From Anaerolineales bacterium (GTDB taxonomy: Bacteria; Chloroflexota; Anaerolineae; Anaerolineales; Villigracilaceae), in NCBI GenBank assembly GCA_025056175.1, contig JANWWK010000059.1, positions 1 to 64,000 on the forward strand: a DNA stretch of 64,000 bases, written 5' to 3'. The notes beneath the pieces were generated by a model. It was not told where the DNA came from. It did not search any database and saw nothing but the letters and a program-made list of their open reading frames with translations. The position numbers were made by a program, and so were the translations under genes. Positions 1-9,066 of the stretch are shown here, piece after piece; position 1 is the stretch's first letter; each line of letters begins with the position of its first letter.

Positions 1-103
1 CTTTCTGCAAGCGCATGTTCTCAGCCTGCCAATGCATATTTTCGGCTTCCAGTTTTTCTAGCCGAGATACAATCGAAGAGATAGTCCACTCACTCATACC
101 CAT
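1..103 (-). CDS. Partial CDS running off the window edge; N-terminus MGMSEWTISSIVSRLEKLEAENMHWQAENMRLQK, coiled-coil, possibly an IS66-type transposase N-terminus
   Basis: Open frame on minus strand from ATG at 103 to window edge; heptad-like LEKLEAEN..AENMRLQ. Too short to assign a family. Confidence 0.35.
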   Translation of the reverse strand, partial: MGMSEWTISSIVSRLEKLEAENMHWQAENMRLQK

Positions 104-188
104 AGTTTATTCAGTTTTTTGCAGAATGGGTAGATAGTTACCTTCTGGGTTATAATCACCTTGTATCTTCTTCAAAACGGACCATTCC

Positions 189-866
189 ATGAGCCTTCAA
201 GCCCAAATCGCCATCCGCACCCGCAAACTGGGCGTCTTGATTCGCGATGCGCGCCTGGCCGCCCGCCGGAGCATTACAGAAACAGCCCAGGCCATCGGCA
301 TCACCGCGCCGCTCCTGCGCGCGTATGAAGAAGGCCGCAAAGCGCCCTCTTTGCCTGAATTGGAAGTGCTGGCCTATTACCTGAACCTGCCCATCCAACA
401 CTTCTGGAGCAATCAGGCGCTTTCGGATGATGCCCCACGCACCGAACCGCTCGACCTGACGCGGCTGGCCTCCTTGCGCCATCGTATCATCGGCACGTTG
501 CTGCGCCAAAAACGGATGCAGGCCAACCTATCGCTCAAAGGACTTGCGGCTGAAACCGGTCTGCCCGTCTCACGCTTGACGGCTTACGAATTGGGCGAAC
601 GGCCTATTCCCTTGCCAGAGCTGGAAGCGATTCTCTCGGTGCTGGGCGGGCGCATCGAATCGTTCTTCGACCAGAAGGGTGTGATTGGCCAATGGATGAA
701 TGAACAAGAGACCATCAGCGCCTTCATGAAACTGCCCCCCGAAATGCGCGCTTTCGTGTGCATGCCGGTCAACCAGCCGTATCTTGAACTGGCGCGCAAA
801 CTCAGTCAGCTTTCGACTGAAAAATTGCGCGCAGTGGCTGAAGGATTGCTCGATATTACGCTATAA
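189..866 (+). CDS. Transcriptional regulator with two XRE-type helix-turn-helix domains
   Basis: Two similar HTH blocks (IRDARLAARRSITETAQAIGITAPLLRAYEEGRKAPSLPELEVLAYYLNLP and LRQKRMQANLSLKGLAAETGLPVSRLTAYELGERPIPLPELEAILSVLGG). Confidence 0.8.
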   Translation: MSLQAQIAIRTRKLGVLIRDARLAARRSITETAQAIGITAPLLRAYEEGRKAPSLPELEVLAYYLNLPIQHFWSNQALSDDAPRTEPLDLTRLASLRHRIIGTLLRQKRMQANLSLKGLAAETGLPVSRLTAYELGERPIPLPELEAILSVLGGRIESFFDQKGVIGQWMNEQETISAFMKLPPEMRAFVCMPVNQPYLELARKLSQLSTEKLRAVAEGLLDITL

Positions 867-897
867 AACAGACTCTAACCAATGCGCGGATGAGGTG

Positions 898-1431
898 ATG
901 GAAATGACCGACCTGACTACGACCCAATCGCCCACAGAAGAGGCAAACCAGGCCTATCAACAAGGAGATTACGAAAACGCGGCACGCCTGTTCGGCGAAG
1001 CCGCATCTGCTTTGCAAGGGACAAACCCTCTGGAAACCGCCGAACTGAAAAATAACCAGAGCGTCGCCTGGCTCAAAAGCGGCAACGCCCAGGCGGCCTA
1101 CGAAGCCGCACGTGACACCGCCAACGTGTTTACAGCAGCAGGAGACCATCGGCGTGCAGGCATGGCCTGGGGAAACGAAGCCGCCGCGCTGCAAGAATTG
1201 GGACGCGTGAACGAGGCGCTCGAAAAGTACCGTCTGTCTGCCGAAGCCTTCGAGCGCGCCGGCGAAGACCAGTTACGCAATGACGTCTTTCAGGTGATGG
1301 CAGGCATCAAACTCAAACAAGGCAAGGTCATGGAGGCTCTCTTCCACATGCAGATGGGACTGGCCGGGGTCAAACACCCGAGCCTGAAGCAAAAAATCTT
1401 GCTTGCATTGCTTCGTTTCCGAACATGGTAA
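898..1431 (+). CDS. Tetratricopeptide-repeat protein
   Basis: TPR-like helices (ANQAYQQGDYENAARLFGEAA..., AGMAWGNEAAALQELGRVNEALEKYRLSAEAFERAGE); start moved to ATG 898. Confidence 0.7.
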   Translation: MEMTDLTTTQSPTEEANQAYQQGDYENAARLFGEAASALQGTNPLETAELKNNQSVAWLKSGNAQAAYEAARDTANVFTAAGDHRRAGMAWGNEAAALQELGRVNEALEKYRLSAEAFERAGEDQLRNDVFQVMAGIKLKQGKVMEALFHMQMGLAGVKHPSLKQKILLALLRFRTW

Positions 1432-2276
1432 CAACTTTCCGTTCAGCCCTCCGTCAGGCACTGCCCGCCGACCAGTCGCGCATTGCGAACCTGATGTACT
1501 TCGAGAACCGCGTCCATCGGCACCTGGATTGGCGCACACCGCTCGACTGGCTTGGCGCACCAGAGTATTGGGTGTTGGAAGATTACGGGCATCTCTCTGC
1601 AGTGTTAGCCTGCCCGCCCGACCCCGAAAGCACCGCCTGGATTCGGTTGTTTGCCGTCGCCGCATCGGCGTCTGTGCCACAAAGCTGGCAAATTCTGTGG
1701 GAAACCGCCAAACAAGCCCTGCGCGGACGGGGGTTGACAGTAGCAGCAATTGTGATGCACCGATGGATGGAAGAGACCTTGCTCGATGCTGGTTTTCGTG
1801 AAACGCAAAAAGTGGTTGTGCTTTCGCAAGACGGCGCACCGTTTGTGCGATACGACAATCCGCACGGCCTGCACATCCGTCGAATGACGCGCGACGACCT
1901 GTCCGCCGTCGCTGCTTTGGATGCCGCAGCCTTTCCGCCCCTCTGGCAAAACTCGCTCATCTCTCTCGAATATGCGTTTACGCTAAGCGAAATTTCGACC
2001 GTTGGAGTCCTGGAAAATAGCATAGTTGCCTACCAGATGAGTACCCGCAATCCTTTTGGGGCGCATCTGGCGCGCCTGGCCGTTCATCCCCACCTTCAGG
2101 GCAGGCGGTTCGGCTACCTGATGGTGCAAGACCTGCTGGAGCGAACACGTGCGCAAGGGCTTCTGCGTCTCACGGTAAACACCCAGAACGATAATACAGC
2201 TTCACTTGCACTATATGAAAAAATCGGCTTCCGGCGCACGGGGGAAGAATACGCCGTCTTGACTGCAATGGTCTAA
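1425..2276 (+). CDS. GNAT-family N-acetyltransferase
   Basis: C-terminal GNAT motifs: LARLAVHPHLQGRRFGYLMVQDLLERTRAQGLLRLTVNTQNDNTASLALYEKIGFRRTGEEYAV. Confidence 0.85.
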   Translation: MVTTFRSALRQALPADQSRIANLMYFENRVHRHLDWRTPLDWLGAPEYWVLEDYGHLSAVLACPPDPESTAWIRLFAVAASASVPQSWQILWETAKQALRGRGLTVAAIVMHRWMEETLLDAGFRETQKVVVLSQDGAPFVRYDNPHGLHIRRMTRDDLSAVAALDAAAFPPLWQNSLISLEYAFTLSEISTVGVLENSIVAYQMSTRNPFGAHLARLAVHPHLQGRRFGYLMVQDLLERTRAQGLLRLTVNTQNDNTASLALYEKIGFRRTGEEYAVLTAMV

Positions 2277-2332
2277 TCGCCCAACTTTTAACAATCCACA
2301 GAAAGCAACCCACGGTTGCTTCGTTAACCCGC

Positions 2333-2548
2333 TCAACGAAATCTGCCGCGCGGTGAGCAGTTATTGCCCGTGCTCGAACGAGAAGCGCTTCCTTCGCTGG
2401 AAACAAACGAAGCCACTGCCGCAAGTTTCTTACGGGTTTGGTTACTCTGACAGGAAGGGCAAGCGGGCAGGGTATCGGCTTCGGAAAAACGTAACAGCTT
2501 CTCAAATTCCGCGCCACATTCTAAGCAAAAATACGCATACATCGGCAT
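2333..2548 (-). CDS. FmdB-family zinc-ribbon protein
   Basis: MPMYAYFCLECGAEFEKLLRFSEADTLPACPSCQS: CxxC...CxxC zinc ribbon; SD AGGAGG just upstream of ATG 2548. Confidence 0.8.
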   Translation of the reverse strand: MPMYAYFCLECGAEFEKLLRFSEADTLPACPSCQSNQTRKKLAAVASFVSSEGSASRSSTGNNCSPRGRFR

Positions 2549-2689
2549 AAGCAACCTCCTCAAAACAAAAAACAGGAATTCCGAGAAGGTTTGATGCACA
2601 AAAGCGCAAAAAGTTACAGTCAGAAAGTCGTCAATTCGCAGTACAATAGCAAAAAGCGCTGTTCTCGGTTCATTCTCACGGAGGTTATC

Positions 2690-3157
2690 ATGAAAGGCCA
2701 CGAACAAATCATCGCTGCGCTGAACGACTACCTGGCAGACGAACTCACTGCCATTAACCAGTACATCGTGCATTCAGAAATGTGTGCAAACTGGGGCTAT
2801 GGTAAACTGCATGAAGCCATCGAAAAACGTGCCATTCAAGAGATGAAGCACGCAGAGGCCCTCATCGCGCGCATTCTCTACCTGGAAGGCATACCCATCG
2901 TCAACAATCTCAAACCAATGCACATTGGCGCAAGGGTAGACGAACAACTCAAAAATGACCTGCAATCCGAAACGGAAGCGGTTGAGGCCTATAACAAAGG
3001 TATCCGCCTGTGCATGGAATTGGGCGATAACGGCACACGCGAACTGCTAGAAGACAACCTGGAAGACGAAGAAGAACACATTGACTGGCTGGAAGCGCAA
3101 CTCGACCAGATTGAGCAGATGGGTTTGCCGAATTACTTGCTGGGGCAAACGGCCTGA
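2690..3157 (+). CDS. bfr: Bacterioferritin
   Basis: MKGHEQIIAALNDYLADELTAINQYIVHSEM...RAIQEMKHAEALIARILYLEGIP; SD before ATG 2690. Confidence 0.92.
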   Translation: MKGHEQIIAALNDYLADELTAINQYIVHSEMCANWGYGKLHEAIEKRAIQEMKHAEALIARILYLEGIPIVNNLKPMHIGARVDEQLKNDLQSETEAVEAYNKGIRLCMELGDNGTRELLEDNLEDEEEHIDWLEAQLDQIEQMGLPNYLLGQTA

Positions 3158-3163
3158 TTTCTT

Positions 3164-3196
3164 CCCCCCTCCTGAAACGGGAGGGGTGTTTTTTTC
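3164..3196 (+). terminator. Rho-independent terminator after bfr
   Basis: CCCCTCC-TGAAACG-GGAGGGG followed by TGTTTTTTT. Confidence 0.85.
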
Positions 3197-4592
3197 ACAG
3201 TGCCGGCACACGCGCACGATAGAACAGCCAGCGTCCAAGCACTTGCTCGCCCCAGACCAGTACAAACAGCAGGAGATGCAACCATGCGCGCACACCCTCT
3301 GGCACAACAGGCAGCCAACTCATCCCAACCATTGCCATAACGATACATACAACCCGAAACCGCTCTGCCGGTTGATGGAGCGCAGCCTGCGCCGAAAGTG
3401 TCAGACCAGCCTGAAGCGCCAGCAAGCCCCAAAGCAAACTCCAAAACGGAAGCAAACCACTCTGGCAGGCAAAGCCCGTCAGTCCCAAAATGGCGGCGCT
3501 GAGCGCAAAGGCTGCTCCGGTGCGCCAGGAATTCCAGGCTGGCACTGCGCGCAGACGGTACACCTGTGTCATGCTGTACACCAGAACAACGCCAGACAAC
3601 GCATTCAACCACGCGCCAAAATTGGTGCCAAAGACCCAACGCTCAAGGACCCAGGCCATCCAGCCGACCCCAAACACCCCAAGCGCCAGCACCTCACGAC
3701 TAAGCCAGGATTTTCGCAAATGCATCACCGCACGCCACGCATTGCGCGGCGTGCCCAGATGCAACAGAGAAACCAATCCGCCCAGCATCAATACAATCCC
3801 GATAGCGAGCAGCAGGGGGAAAGAAACCGGAAAAAGCAAAGACCACCAGGTCATCCCTGCCGACATCTGAACCAGCAAGGTAAACACCACCAGTGGCACA
3901 TCATGGCAGCAAGCAAGCGCTTGAGACCACAAGCCAGTGATTGTTCTCCCTCCTGAGATTATCTGTTTCGGCTGCTCATTTTCCATTGCCGCATGGGGAC
4001 GAACCGCCAGATGCGGCTGTGTGCGCGAAAACGTGGGCAAGGGAAAGGGATGCTCTGCAGCAGGAAGCTCCCACAAGCGCCGATAGCGATGATCCAACGA
4101 AACCGATGAGGTTTCATCAGAAGAAAATGTCTCGACCACCGCATATTTCAAGGCGGCCGGTTCGCAGACGGCCACGCAGGCCGGCGGTTTATTCTGGTCG
4201 AGTTCCTCTCTACAAAAATCACATTTGGTCATGCGCCCAAGTCCGGGATGGTACTGTGGTACCGCATACGGACAGGCCCAGGCGCAATAACCACAACCCA
4301 TGCACCTGGCCTGGTTGATATAAACAATCCCATCTGCACGCTGGACATACGCATCCGCCGGACAAACTCCCGCACACTTGGGATGAATGCAGTGATTGCA
4401 GGCAAGCGTAAACCAGTACGAAAAAGGATTATCCAAACCTGGCGGTGGAGATAATTGCTGTTCAGCCGAGGAAATGTAAAAGAGCCGCCGCCATTCTACT
4501 CCTTCTGGCAGCGCGTGCTTCTCTTTACAGGCGGTGAGACAGGCTCTACAGCCATTACAGGCCACCGCATCGAAAAAAAACGCATACGACAT
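3195..4592 (-). CDS. DmsB-type 4Fe-4S electron-transfer subunit fused to a DmsC-type membrane anchor
   Basis: Four Cys clusters (CNGCRACLTACK, CNHCIHPKCAGVCP, CMGCGYCAWACP, CDFC...CVAVC) followed by ~8 TM helices with the DmsC-like MSAG...SLLHLG pattern; start ATG 4592. Confidence 0.85.
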   Translation of the reverse strand: MSYAFFFDAVACNGCRACLTACKEKHALPEGVEWRRLFYISSAEQQLSPPPGLDNPFSYWFTLACNHCIHPKCAGVCPADAYVQRADGIVYINQARCMGCGYCAWACPYAVPQYHPGLGRMTKCDFCREELDQNKPPACVAVCEPAALKYAVVETFSSDETSSVSLDHRYRRLWELPAAEHPFPLPTFSRTQPHLAVRPHAAMENEQPKQIISGGRTITGLWSQALACCHDVPLVVFTLLVQMSAGMTWWSLLFPVSFPLLLAIGIVLMLGGLVSLLHLGTPRNAWRAVMHLRKSWLSREVLALGVFGVGWMAWVLERWVFGTNFGAWLNALSGVVLVYSMTQVYRLRAVPAWNSWRTGAAFALSAAILGLTGFACQSGLLPFWSLLWGLLALQAGLTLSAQAALHQPAERFRVVCIVMAMVGMSWLPVVPEGVRAWLHLLLFVLVWGEQVLGRWLFYRARVPAL

Positions 4593-4747
4593 ACGCCTCC
4601 CAAATCTCCGGCGCGACGGACCGCTCCAGCCCGATGAGTTTACGCGCCGCATCACAAGCACGAGGCTAATGCGCAGGTCGAATCATGTCAAGGCCGTGCT
4701 ATAATAACGATGCGTTTTCACTTGCTCGTTTGCAGAGACTCCGCGCT

Positions 4748-5173
4748 ATGAACATCAGTCCTTGCCACATCCTGCTCATCGAAGATAACCCCCTGGATGC
4801 GGACTTAATCAAACGCGCCATCCAGAAAGCTGAGCCAGGAATTGTTTTAGAAATTGCTTCGGACGGCGAGGAAGCCCTGTCATACCTCGATAAATGGGAA
4901 AAAGGCGGGCCTACCCCTACCGTTATCCTGCTCGATTTAAAACTGCCCAAGGTGAGTGGGTTAGATGTACTGCATCGTCTGAAAACACACCCCGTGTACA
5001 AACTTTTACCGGTCGTTGTGCTGACTTCCTCAAACGAGGTGTTCGATATCCGGCAAGCTTACACACTCGGTGCCAACTCCTACATCTTGAAAGCCATTGA
5101 TTACGACCAGTTTTCTAATGCCATCAGTCTCATTCACCGTTACTGGTGCGGGTTGAATATCTACCCGGAATGA
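4748..5173 (+). CDS. Single-domain response regulator (Rcp1-like receiver)
   Basis: ILLIEDNPLDADLI, VILLDLKLPKVSGLDVL, VVVLTSSNE, SYILKA; no output domain; start ATG 4748. Confidence 0.88.
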   Translation: MNISPCHILLIEDNPLDADLIKRAIQKAEPGIVLEIASDGEEALSYLDKWEKGGPTPTVILLDLKLPKVSGLDVLHRLKTHPVYKLLPVVVLTSSNEVFDIRQAYTLGANSYILKAIDYDQFSNAISLIHRYWCGLNIYPE

Positions 5174-5177
5174 CGAA

Positions 5178-5212
5178 GGGCGGCTCCTTCTGAACAAGGA
5201 ACCGCCCGTTTG
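5178..5212 (+). terminator. Rho-independent terminator
   Basis: GGGCGGCTCCTT-ctgaac-AAGGAACCGCCC then GTTTGAT. Confidence 0.7.
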
Positions 5213-5273
5213 ATATATCCACAAATACGCAGAAAACACGACAGACAGCCAGGCTTCGGCCTGGCCTGTTTTA

Positions 5274-6485
5274 TTATTTCACGCGCACGAAACGCCGTTT
5301 GCCCACCTGCAGCACGCCTGGGTGGGGAAACGGCATATCAGCTTTTTCCAACACCACGCCATCCAAACGCACGCCTTTCTGTTCGACCATGCGGCGGCCT
5401 TCCGATTTGCTCGTGACCAGAGCGGCCGCCAGCAGAACATCCAGCACGGTTTGACCGGGCTGAAGGGCATACTCCGGCATCTCTTCAGGAATCTGCCCCT
5501 GTTGAAAGAGCCGCACAAAGGCTTCCTGCGCCTGGTCGGCCTGCAACTCACTGTAATAAGTGGCTGTCACTTCCCAGGCCAGTTTCATCTTGGCATCGCG
5601 GGGATGCAAACTGCCAGATTGCAAGCCCGCCTCAAACGCCGCCACCTGTGCTGGCAACCAGCGCGTTACCAGACGAGCATATTGTGGCATGGCCGAATCA
5701 GGGATAGACATCACCTTGCCGTACATATCTTCTGGCGTGGAATTCAGGGGGATGTGATTACCCAGCGATTTGCTCATCTTGACCACACCATCCGTACCGG
5801 GCAGAATTGCCATGATAATCCCGATGTTCGGTTTTTCTCCCAGCGCTGTCATGATTTTGCGCCCGGCAGTGATGATGTTGAACAACTGGTCAGTACCACC
5901 TACCTGCACGTCTGTTTTGAGTGCAAACGCATCATATCCCTGCATGAGGGCGTAGAAAAACTCGTGCAGGTAAATGGCGTCCTCGTTATCCCAGCGTTTG
6001 CGGAACGATTCGCGGGTCAGGAATTGCTGAATGGTGAAATTCGAGCCAAGCTGAATCAGGTCAGCAAAAGTCAACCCAGAAAGCCATTCATGATTGTAGC
6101 GGATGGTGGTCTTCGAGCGGTCTAATACGCGAAACGCCTGCTCCGCATATGTCCGGGCGTTTTCCATCACCTGTTCTTGCGTAAGAAGGGGGCGCAGTTT
6201 GTCTTTGTCCGAGGGGTCGCCAATCAGCGAGGTGTACGTCCCTATCAGGAAGACCACCTCATGCCCTAAATCCTGAAACTGGCGCAATTTCCGCATGGTG
6301 ACGGTGTGACCAATATGCAGGTCTGAGGTGCGTGGGTCATAACCGCAATACACTTTAAGTTTACGGCCTTCTCGTTCGGCTTCGAGCAGGCGCTGGCGGA
6401 GTTCCATCTCCATCGTTTTACGCAGACCTTCATCGCCATATTCTGTGCCTTGCATCAAAAGGGCGACCTGTTCGTTGATGTCCAT
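5274..6485 (-). CDS. tyrS: Tyrosyl-tRNA synthetase
   Basis: YCGYDPRTSDLHIGHTVTMRKL, KMSKSLGN, C-terminal S4 domain; GGAGG upstream of ATG 6485 (alternative ATG 6497). Confidence 0.96.
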   Translation of the reverse strand: MDINEQVALLMQGTEYGDEGLRKTMEMELRQRLLEAEREGRKLKVYCGYDPRTSDLHIGHTVTMRKLRQFQDLGHEVVFLIGTYTSLIGDPSDKDKLRPLLTQEQVMENARTYAEQAFRVLDRSKTTIRYNHEWLSGLTFADLIQLGSNFTIQQFLTRESFRKRWDNEDAIYLHEFFYALMQGYDAFALKTDVQVGGTDQLFNIITAGRKIMTALGEKPNIGIIMAILPGTDGVVKMSKSLGNHIPLNSTPEDMYGKVMSIPDSAMPQYARLVTRWLPAQVAAFEAGLQSGSLHPRDAKMKLAWEVTATYYSELQADQAQEAFVRLFQQGQIPEEMPEYALQPGQTVLDVLLAAALVTSKSEGRRMVEQKGVRLDGVVLEKADMPFPHPGVLQVGKRRFVRVK

Positions 6486-6503
6486 CACAGCCTCCACGAA
6501 ATT

Positions 6504-6535
6504 GCAAAAAAATGCGCCTGCTATGGGGCAGGCGC
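6504..6535 (-). terminator. Rho-independent terminator (minus strand) between the acidic protein gene and tyrS
   Basis: Minus strand: GCGCCTGC-CCCATA-GCAGGCGC-ATTTTTTT. Confidence 0.85.
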
Positions 6536-6554
6536 GATATGCTCCACAGCAGGA

Positions 6555-6785
6555 TTAGTACTCGTCTTCTTCTTCGTCTTCCCACAATTCATCGTCTTCC
6601 AGGTCTTCGTCGTCCCATTCTTCCAGCTCTTCTTCCTCGTCCCACTGGTCTTCGTCCGTTGCCGCGCCATCTACAGGAGAGTAAGTGACGCAACCAGTAT
6701 CGGGGTCGAATTCGACGGCAGCGGCAGAGCAGTACCCTTCATCATTGAAGACGCAATCGTTGTAATGGCAGCGAATACGTGGCAT
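6555..6785 (-). CDS. Small protein with Cys-containing N-terminus (DUF1540-like pattern) and extreme acidic C-terminal tail
   Basis: MPRIRCHYNDCVFNDEGYCSAAAVEFDPDTGCVTY... then DEEEELEEWDDEDLEDDELWEDEEEDEY; SD gaggag before ATG. Confidence 0.75.
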   Translation of the reverse strand: MPRIRCHYNDCVFNDEGYCSAAAVEFDPDTGCVTYSPVDGAATDEDQWDEEEELEEWDDEDLEDDELWEDEEEDEY

Positions 6786-6803
6786 GAATTCCTCCTCGTA
6801 AGG

Positions 6804-7235
6804 TTAAGCCGGTTGGCGAACCAGGCGAATGATGGTCAGCGCGAATAGAAGAGTCATGGTTATCTGCGAGACAACACAAAACGGACACCACGCCTGGATG
6901 AGAATGGCCTCCACATAGACCAGGTAGAGCGTAAAGCCAAATCCGCCCACCCCCAGCACAAAAGCCGCCGTCAGGCCATTCTGCTGAAAAAAGCGGTTGT
7001 TGCCATATCGTTCGAGCAACAAGACCGTCAGAAGAGCAAGATACCCGCCAACGCCAACCAGTGCCACCGGAATGCCGAAAATTTCCGAGTAGATGCTGTT
7101 GTTGACCGTTGCGCAGTCGCCGCTTCCCAAACACATGGCGTTGTTATCGGTCAGTTTGTAAATGGTCATGTAAATTGAGACGAGCAGGCCAAGTGCGGCC
7201 AGTGCAACCGATGCCCAATAAAGTTTCTTTTCCAT
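6804..7235 (-). CDS. Vitamin K epoxide reductase (VKOR) family membrane protein
   Basis: CLGSGDCATVNNSIYSEIFGIPVALVGVGGYLAL ... AWCPFCVVSQ; 4 TM helices. Confidence 0.92.
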   Translation of the reverse strand: MEKKLYWASVALAALGLLVSIYMTIYKLTDNNAMCLGSGDCATVNNSIYSEIFGIPVALVGVGGYLALLTVLLLERYGNNRFFQQNGLTAAFVLGVGGFGFTLYLVYVEAILIQAWCPFCVVSQITMTLLFALTIIRLVRQPA

Positions 7236-7236
7236 G

Positions 7237-8457
7237 TCAGGTCTCCAACAGCCATGCTTCCACTTCGGTTCCGAGCGGGCAGGATTTTACCCCACTTGGG
7301 ATAATCAGTAAAGCATTTGCCTGAACCAGCGAAAAAAGATTGCCCGACCCTTGATGCCCCGTCAGGCGCGCTGCGAGAACGCCCTGTTCCCGTTTTACCA
7401 CAGCGCGCAGGTAACTCTCACGCCCATCGCTTTCCACCGTTTCGGCCAGTACCACCCGTACTGTTTCCTGGTCAGTCGCGTTCAGGCCAGCCATCCGCTG
7501 TAAGGCCGGACGAACAAACACCAAAAAGCCAACAAAAGCCGAAACCGGGTTGCCCGGCAGTCCAAAGAAAGGAATGCCCTTATAAGCACCAAAGGCCAAC
7601 GGTTTACCAGGACGCATGTTCACTTTCCAAAAATCAAGCACGCCGGCGCTTTCAACCACGTCTTTGACGAAATCAAACGCCCCTACACTCACCCCCGCCG
7701 AAGAGACGATGACATCCGCCCGTGCTTCCAGCGCCTGGTCGAGCAGTGATTGCACGGCTTCGCGCCGGTCGGCGGCAACACCTAAACGCAACGGCTCGCC
7801 GCCGGCTTGAGCGACCAGCGCCGCCAGGGTGTAGGTGTTCGTATCACGGATTTTGCCGGGCTGGAGAGGCGCCTCGACCGATAACAGTTCATCTCCGCTG
7901 GAGAGAATTGCCACGCGAGGTTTACGCACCACCGGCACCTGTGCCATTCCCAACATTGCCAGCATTCCCACATCTTGTGGACGCAAAAGATGCCCGGCGG
8001 GTAAAATTTTCGTTCCAGCGCGCAAGTCCGCGCCACGATAACGTACATTCGCGCCTGGTTGTATGGTTTTCTGAATGGTGACGCGCACAGGGGCAGGTGT
8101 GCCGGCAGATTGCTGGCCGAAATCGGTTTCCTCCACCATCACGACGGCATCAGCCCCGTCGGGTAGCGGCGCACCCGTCATAATGCGCGCGGCCTGTCCG
8201 GGTTGGAGCGTGAAATCAGGCGCACTGCCGGCGGGAATATCGGCAATCACCGGCAAAGCAACCGGCGCCACAGCAGTATCCTGCGCGCGGACAGCAAAAC
8301 CATCTACCCCAGAATTATCGAAAGCCGGCAAATCTGTGGGGGAAGAGATGGTCTCTGCCAATACCCGGCCTGCCGCTTCCTCTAATGGACAAAAGATAGC
8401 CTCAAGCCGGGAAATGTGGGCAAGAATACGCTCGCGTGCTTCGCGGACGCTCAACAT
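7237..8457 (-). CDS. moeA: Molybdopterin molybdenumtransferase
   Basis: GVDGFAVRAQDT, IMTGAPLPDGADAVVMVEET, LSSGDEL, NPVSAFVGFLVFVRP. Confidence 0.95.
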   Translation of the reverse strand: MLSVREARERILAHISRLEAIFCPLEEAAGRVLAETISSPTDLPAFDNSGVDGFAVRAQDTAVAPVALPVIADIPAGSAPDFTLQPGQAARIMTGAPLPDGADAVVMVEETDFGQQSAGTPAPVRVTIQKTIQPGANVRYRGADLRAGTKILPAGHLLRPQDVGMLAMLGMAQVPVVRKPRVAILSSGDELLSVEAPLQPGKIRDTNTYTLAALVAQAGGEPLRLGVAADRREAVQSLLDQALEARADVIVSSAGVSVGAFDFVKDVVESAGVLDFWKVNMRPGKPLAFGAYKGIPFFGLPGNPVSAFVGFLVFVRPALQRMAGLNATDQETVRVVLAETVESDGRESYLRAVVKREQGVLAARLTGHQGSGNLFSLVQANALLIIPSGVKSCPLGTEVEAWLLET

Positions 8458-8539
8458 GGCAAACCATCCTTTCCAAAAGCGGCGAGATTATACCGCGAGA
8501 AAGGGCTGTTTCCCAAGCATCCGCAGATATACTCATTTC

Positions 8540-9061
8540 TCAGGAAATAAACGTCAGATGTCGAGTAGGGTCAAGGGCATCGGTTTTATGAAAAACCCGG
8601 CGTTGCTGCTTTCTTAGAGCATCGAACATCGGCGTTGGCTCAAAGTTCGTCACGAGCAACATGAAGCGACCTGGTTCAATCTGGTTGAGCAATTCATTCA
8701 CTTTGGCAAGTGGTACTTCACCTCGTCGCAATAACTCTACAGCATCGAGGACAAATTGGGGCTCACCGTTCGTCCAGTCTGGGTCATCATCATTACGCAC
8801 GAATTGAAATGATGGGCTGAGCGCGGTTTCGGTATGGAGTTCTTCTTGCCCCACCGCCCGTCGCAAGGTGTTGACCAGTTGAGTAGAGTTTAGACCACCC
8901 ACCTGGGCAACCTTTTCCAACGTCGCCAGACGTCCGACCGTACGACGCAAAACCGGATTTTTCAAGTTCTCAAAAGGTGGTGCCAGATTGACAATTTGTG
9001 TTTCGAGAAACGGATACGCCTCCAGCAAATCGAATAATTTGGTTTGAGGGGTGATTTCCAT
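8540..9061 (-). CDS. DUF1858-type N-terminal domain + C-terminal DUF2249-like domain protein
   Basis: ITPQTKLFDLLEAYPFLETQIVNLAPPFENLKNPVLRRTVGRLATLEKVAQVGG; C-terminal LNQIEPGRFMLLVTNFEPTPMFDALR. Confidence 0.75.
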   Translation of the reverse strand: MEITPQTKLFDLLEAYPFLETQIVNLAPPFENLKNPVLRRTVGRLATLEKVAQVGGLNSTQLVNTLRRAVGQEELHTETALSPSFQFVRNDDDPDWTNGEPQFVLDAVELLRRGEVPLAKVNELLNQIEPGRFMLLVTNFEPTPMFDALRKQQRRVFHKTDALDPTRHLTFIS

Positions 9062-9066
9062 GCAAT

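Noticed and set aside
1-103. Coiled-coil fragment at the window edge as a definite IS66-type transposase
   Set aside because: Only about 34 residues visible, no catalytic domain or inverted repeats; kept only as a low-confidence partial CDS.
6486-6554. Hairpin upstream of tyrS considered as a T-box leader
   Set aside because: Region is under 70 nt, has no specifier loop or T-box motif; it is the terminator of the upstream gene.
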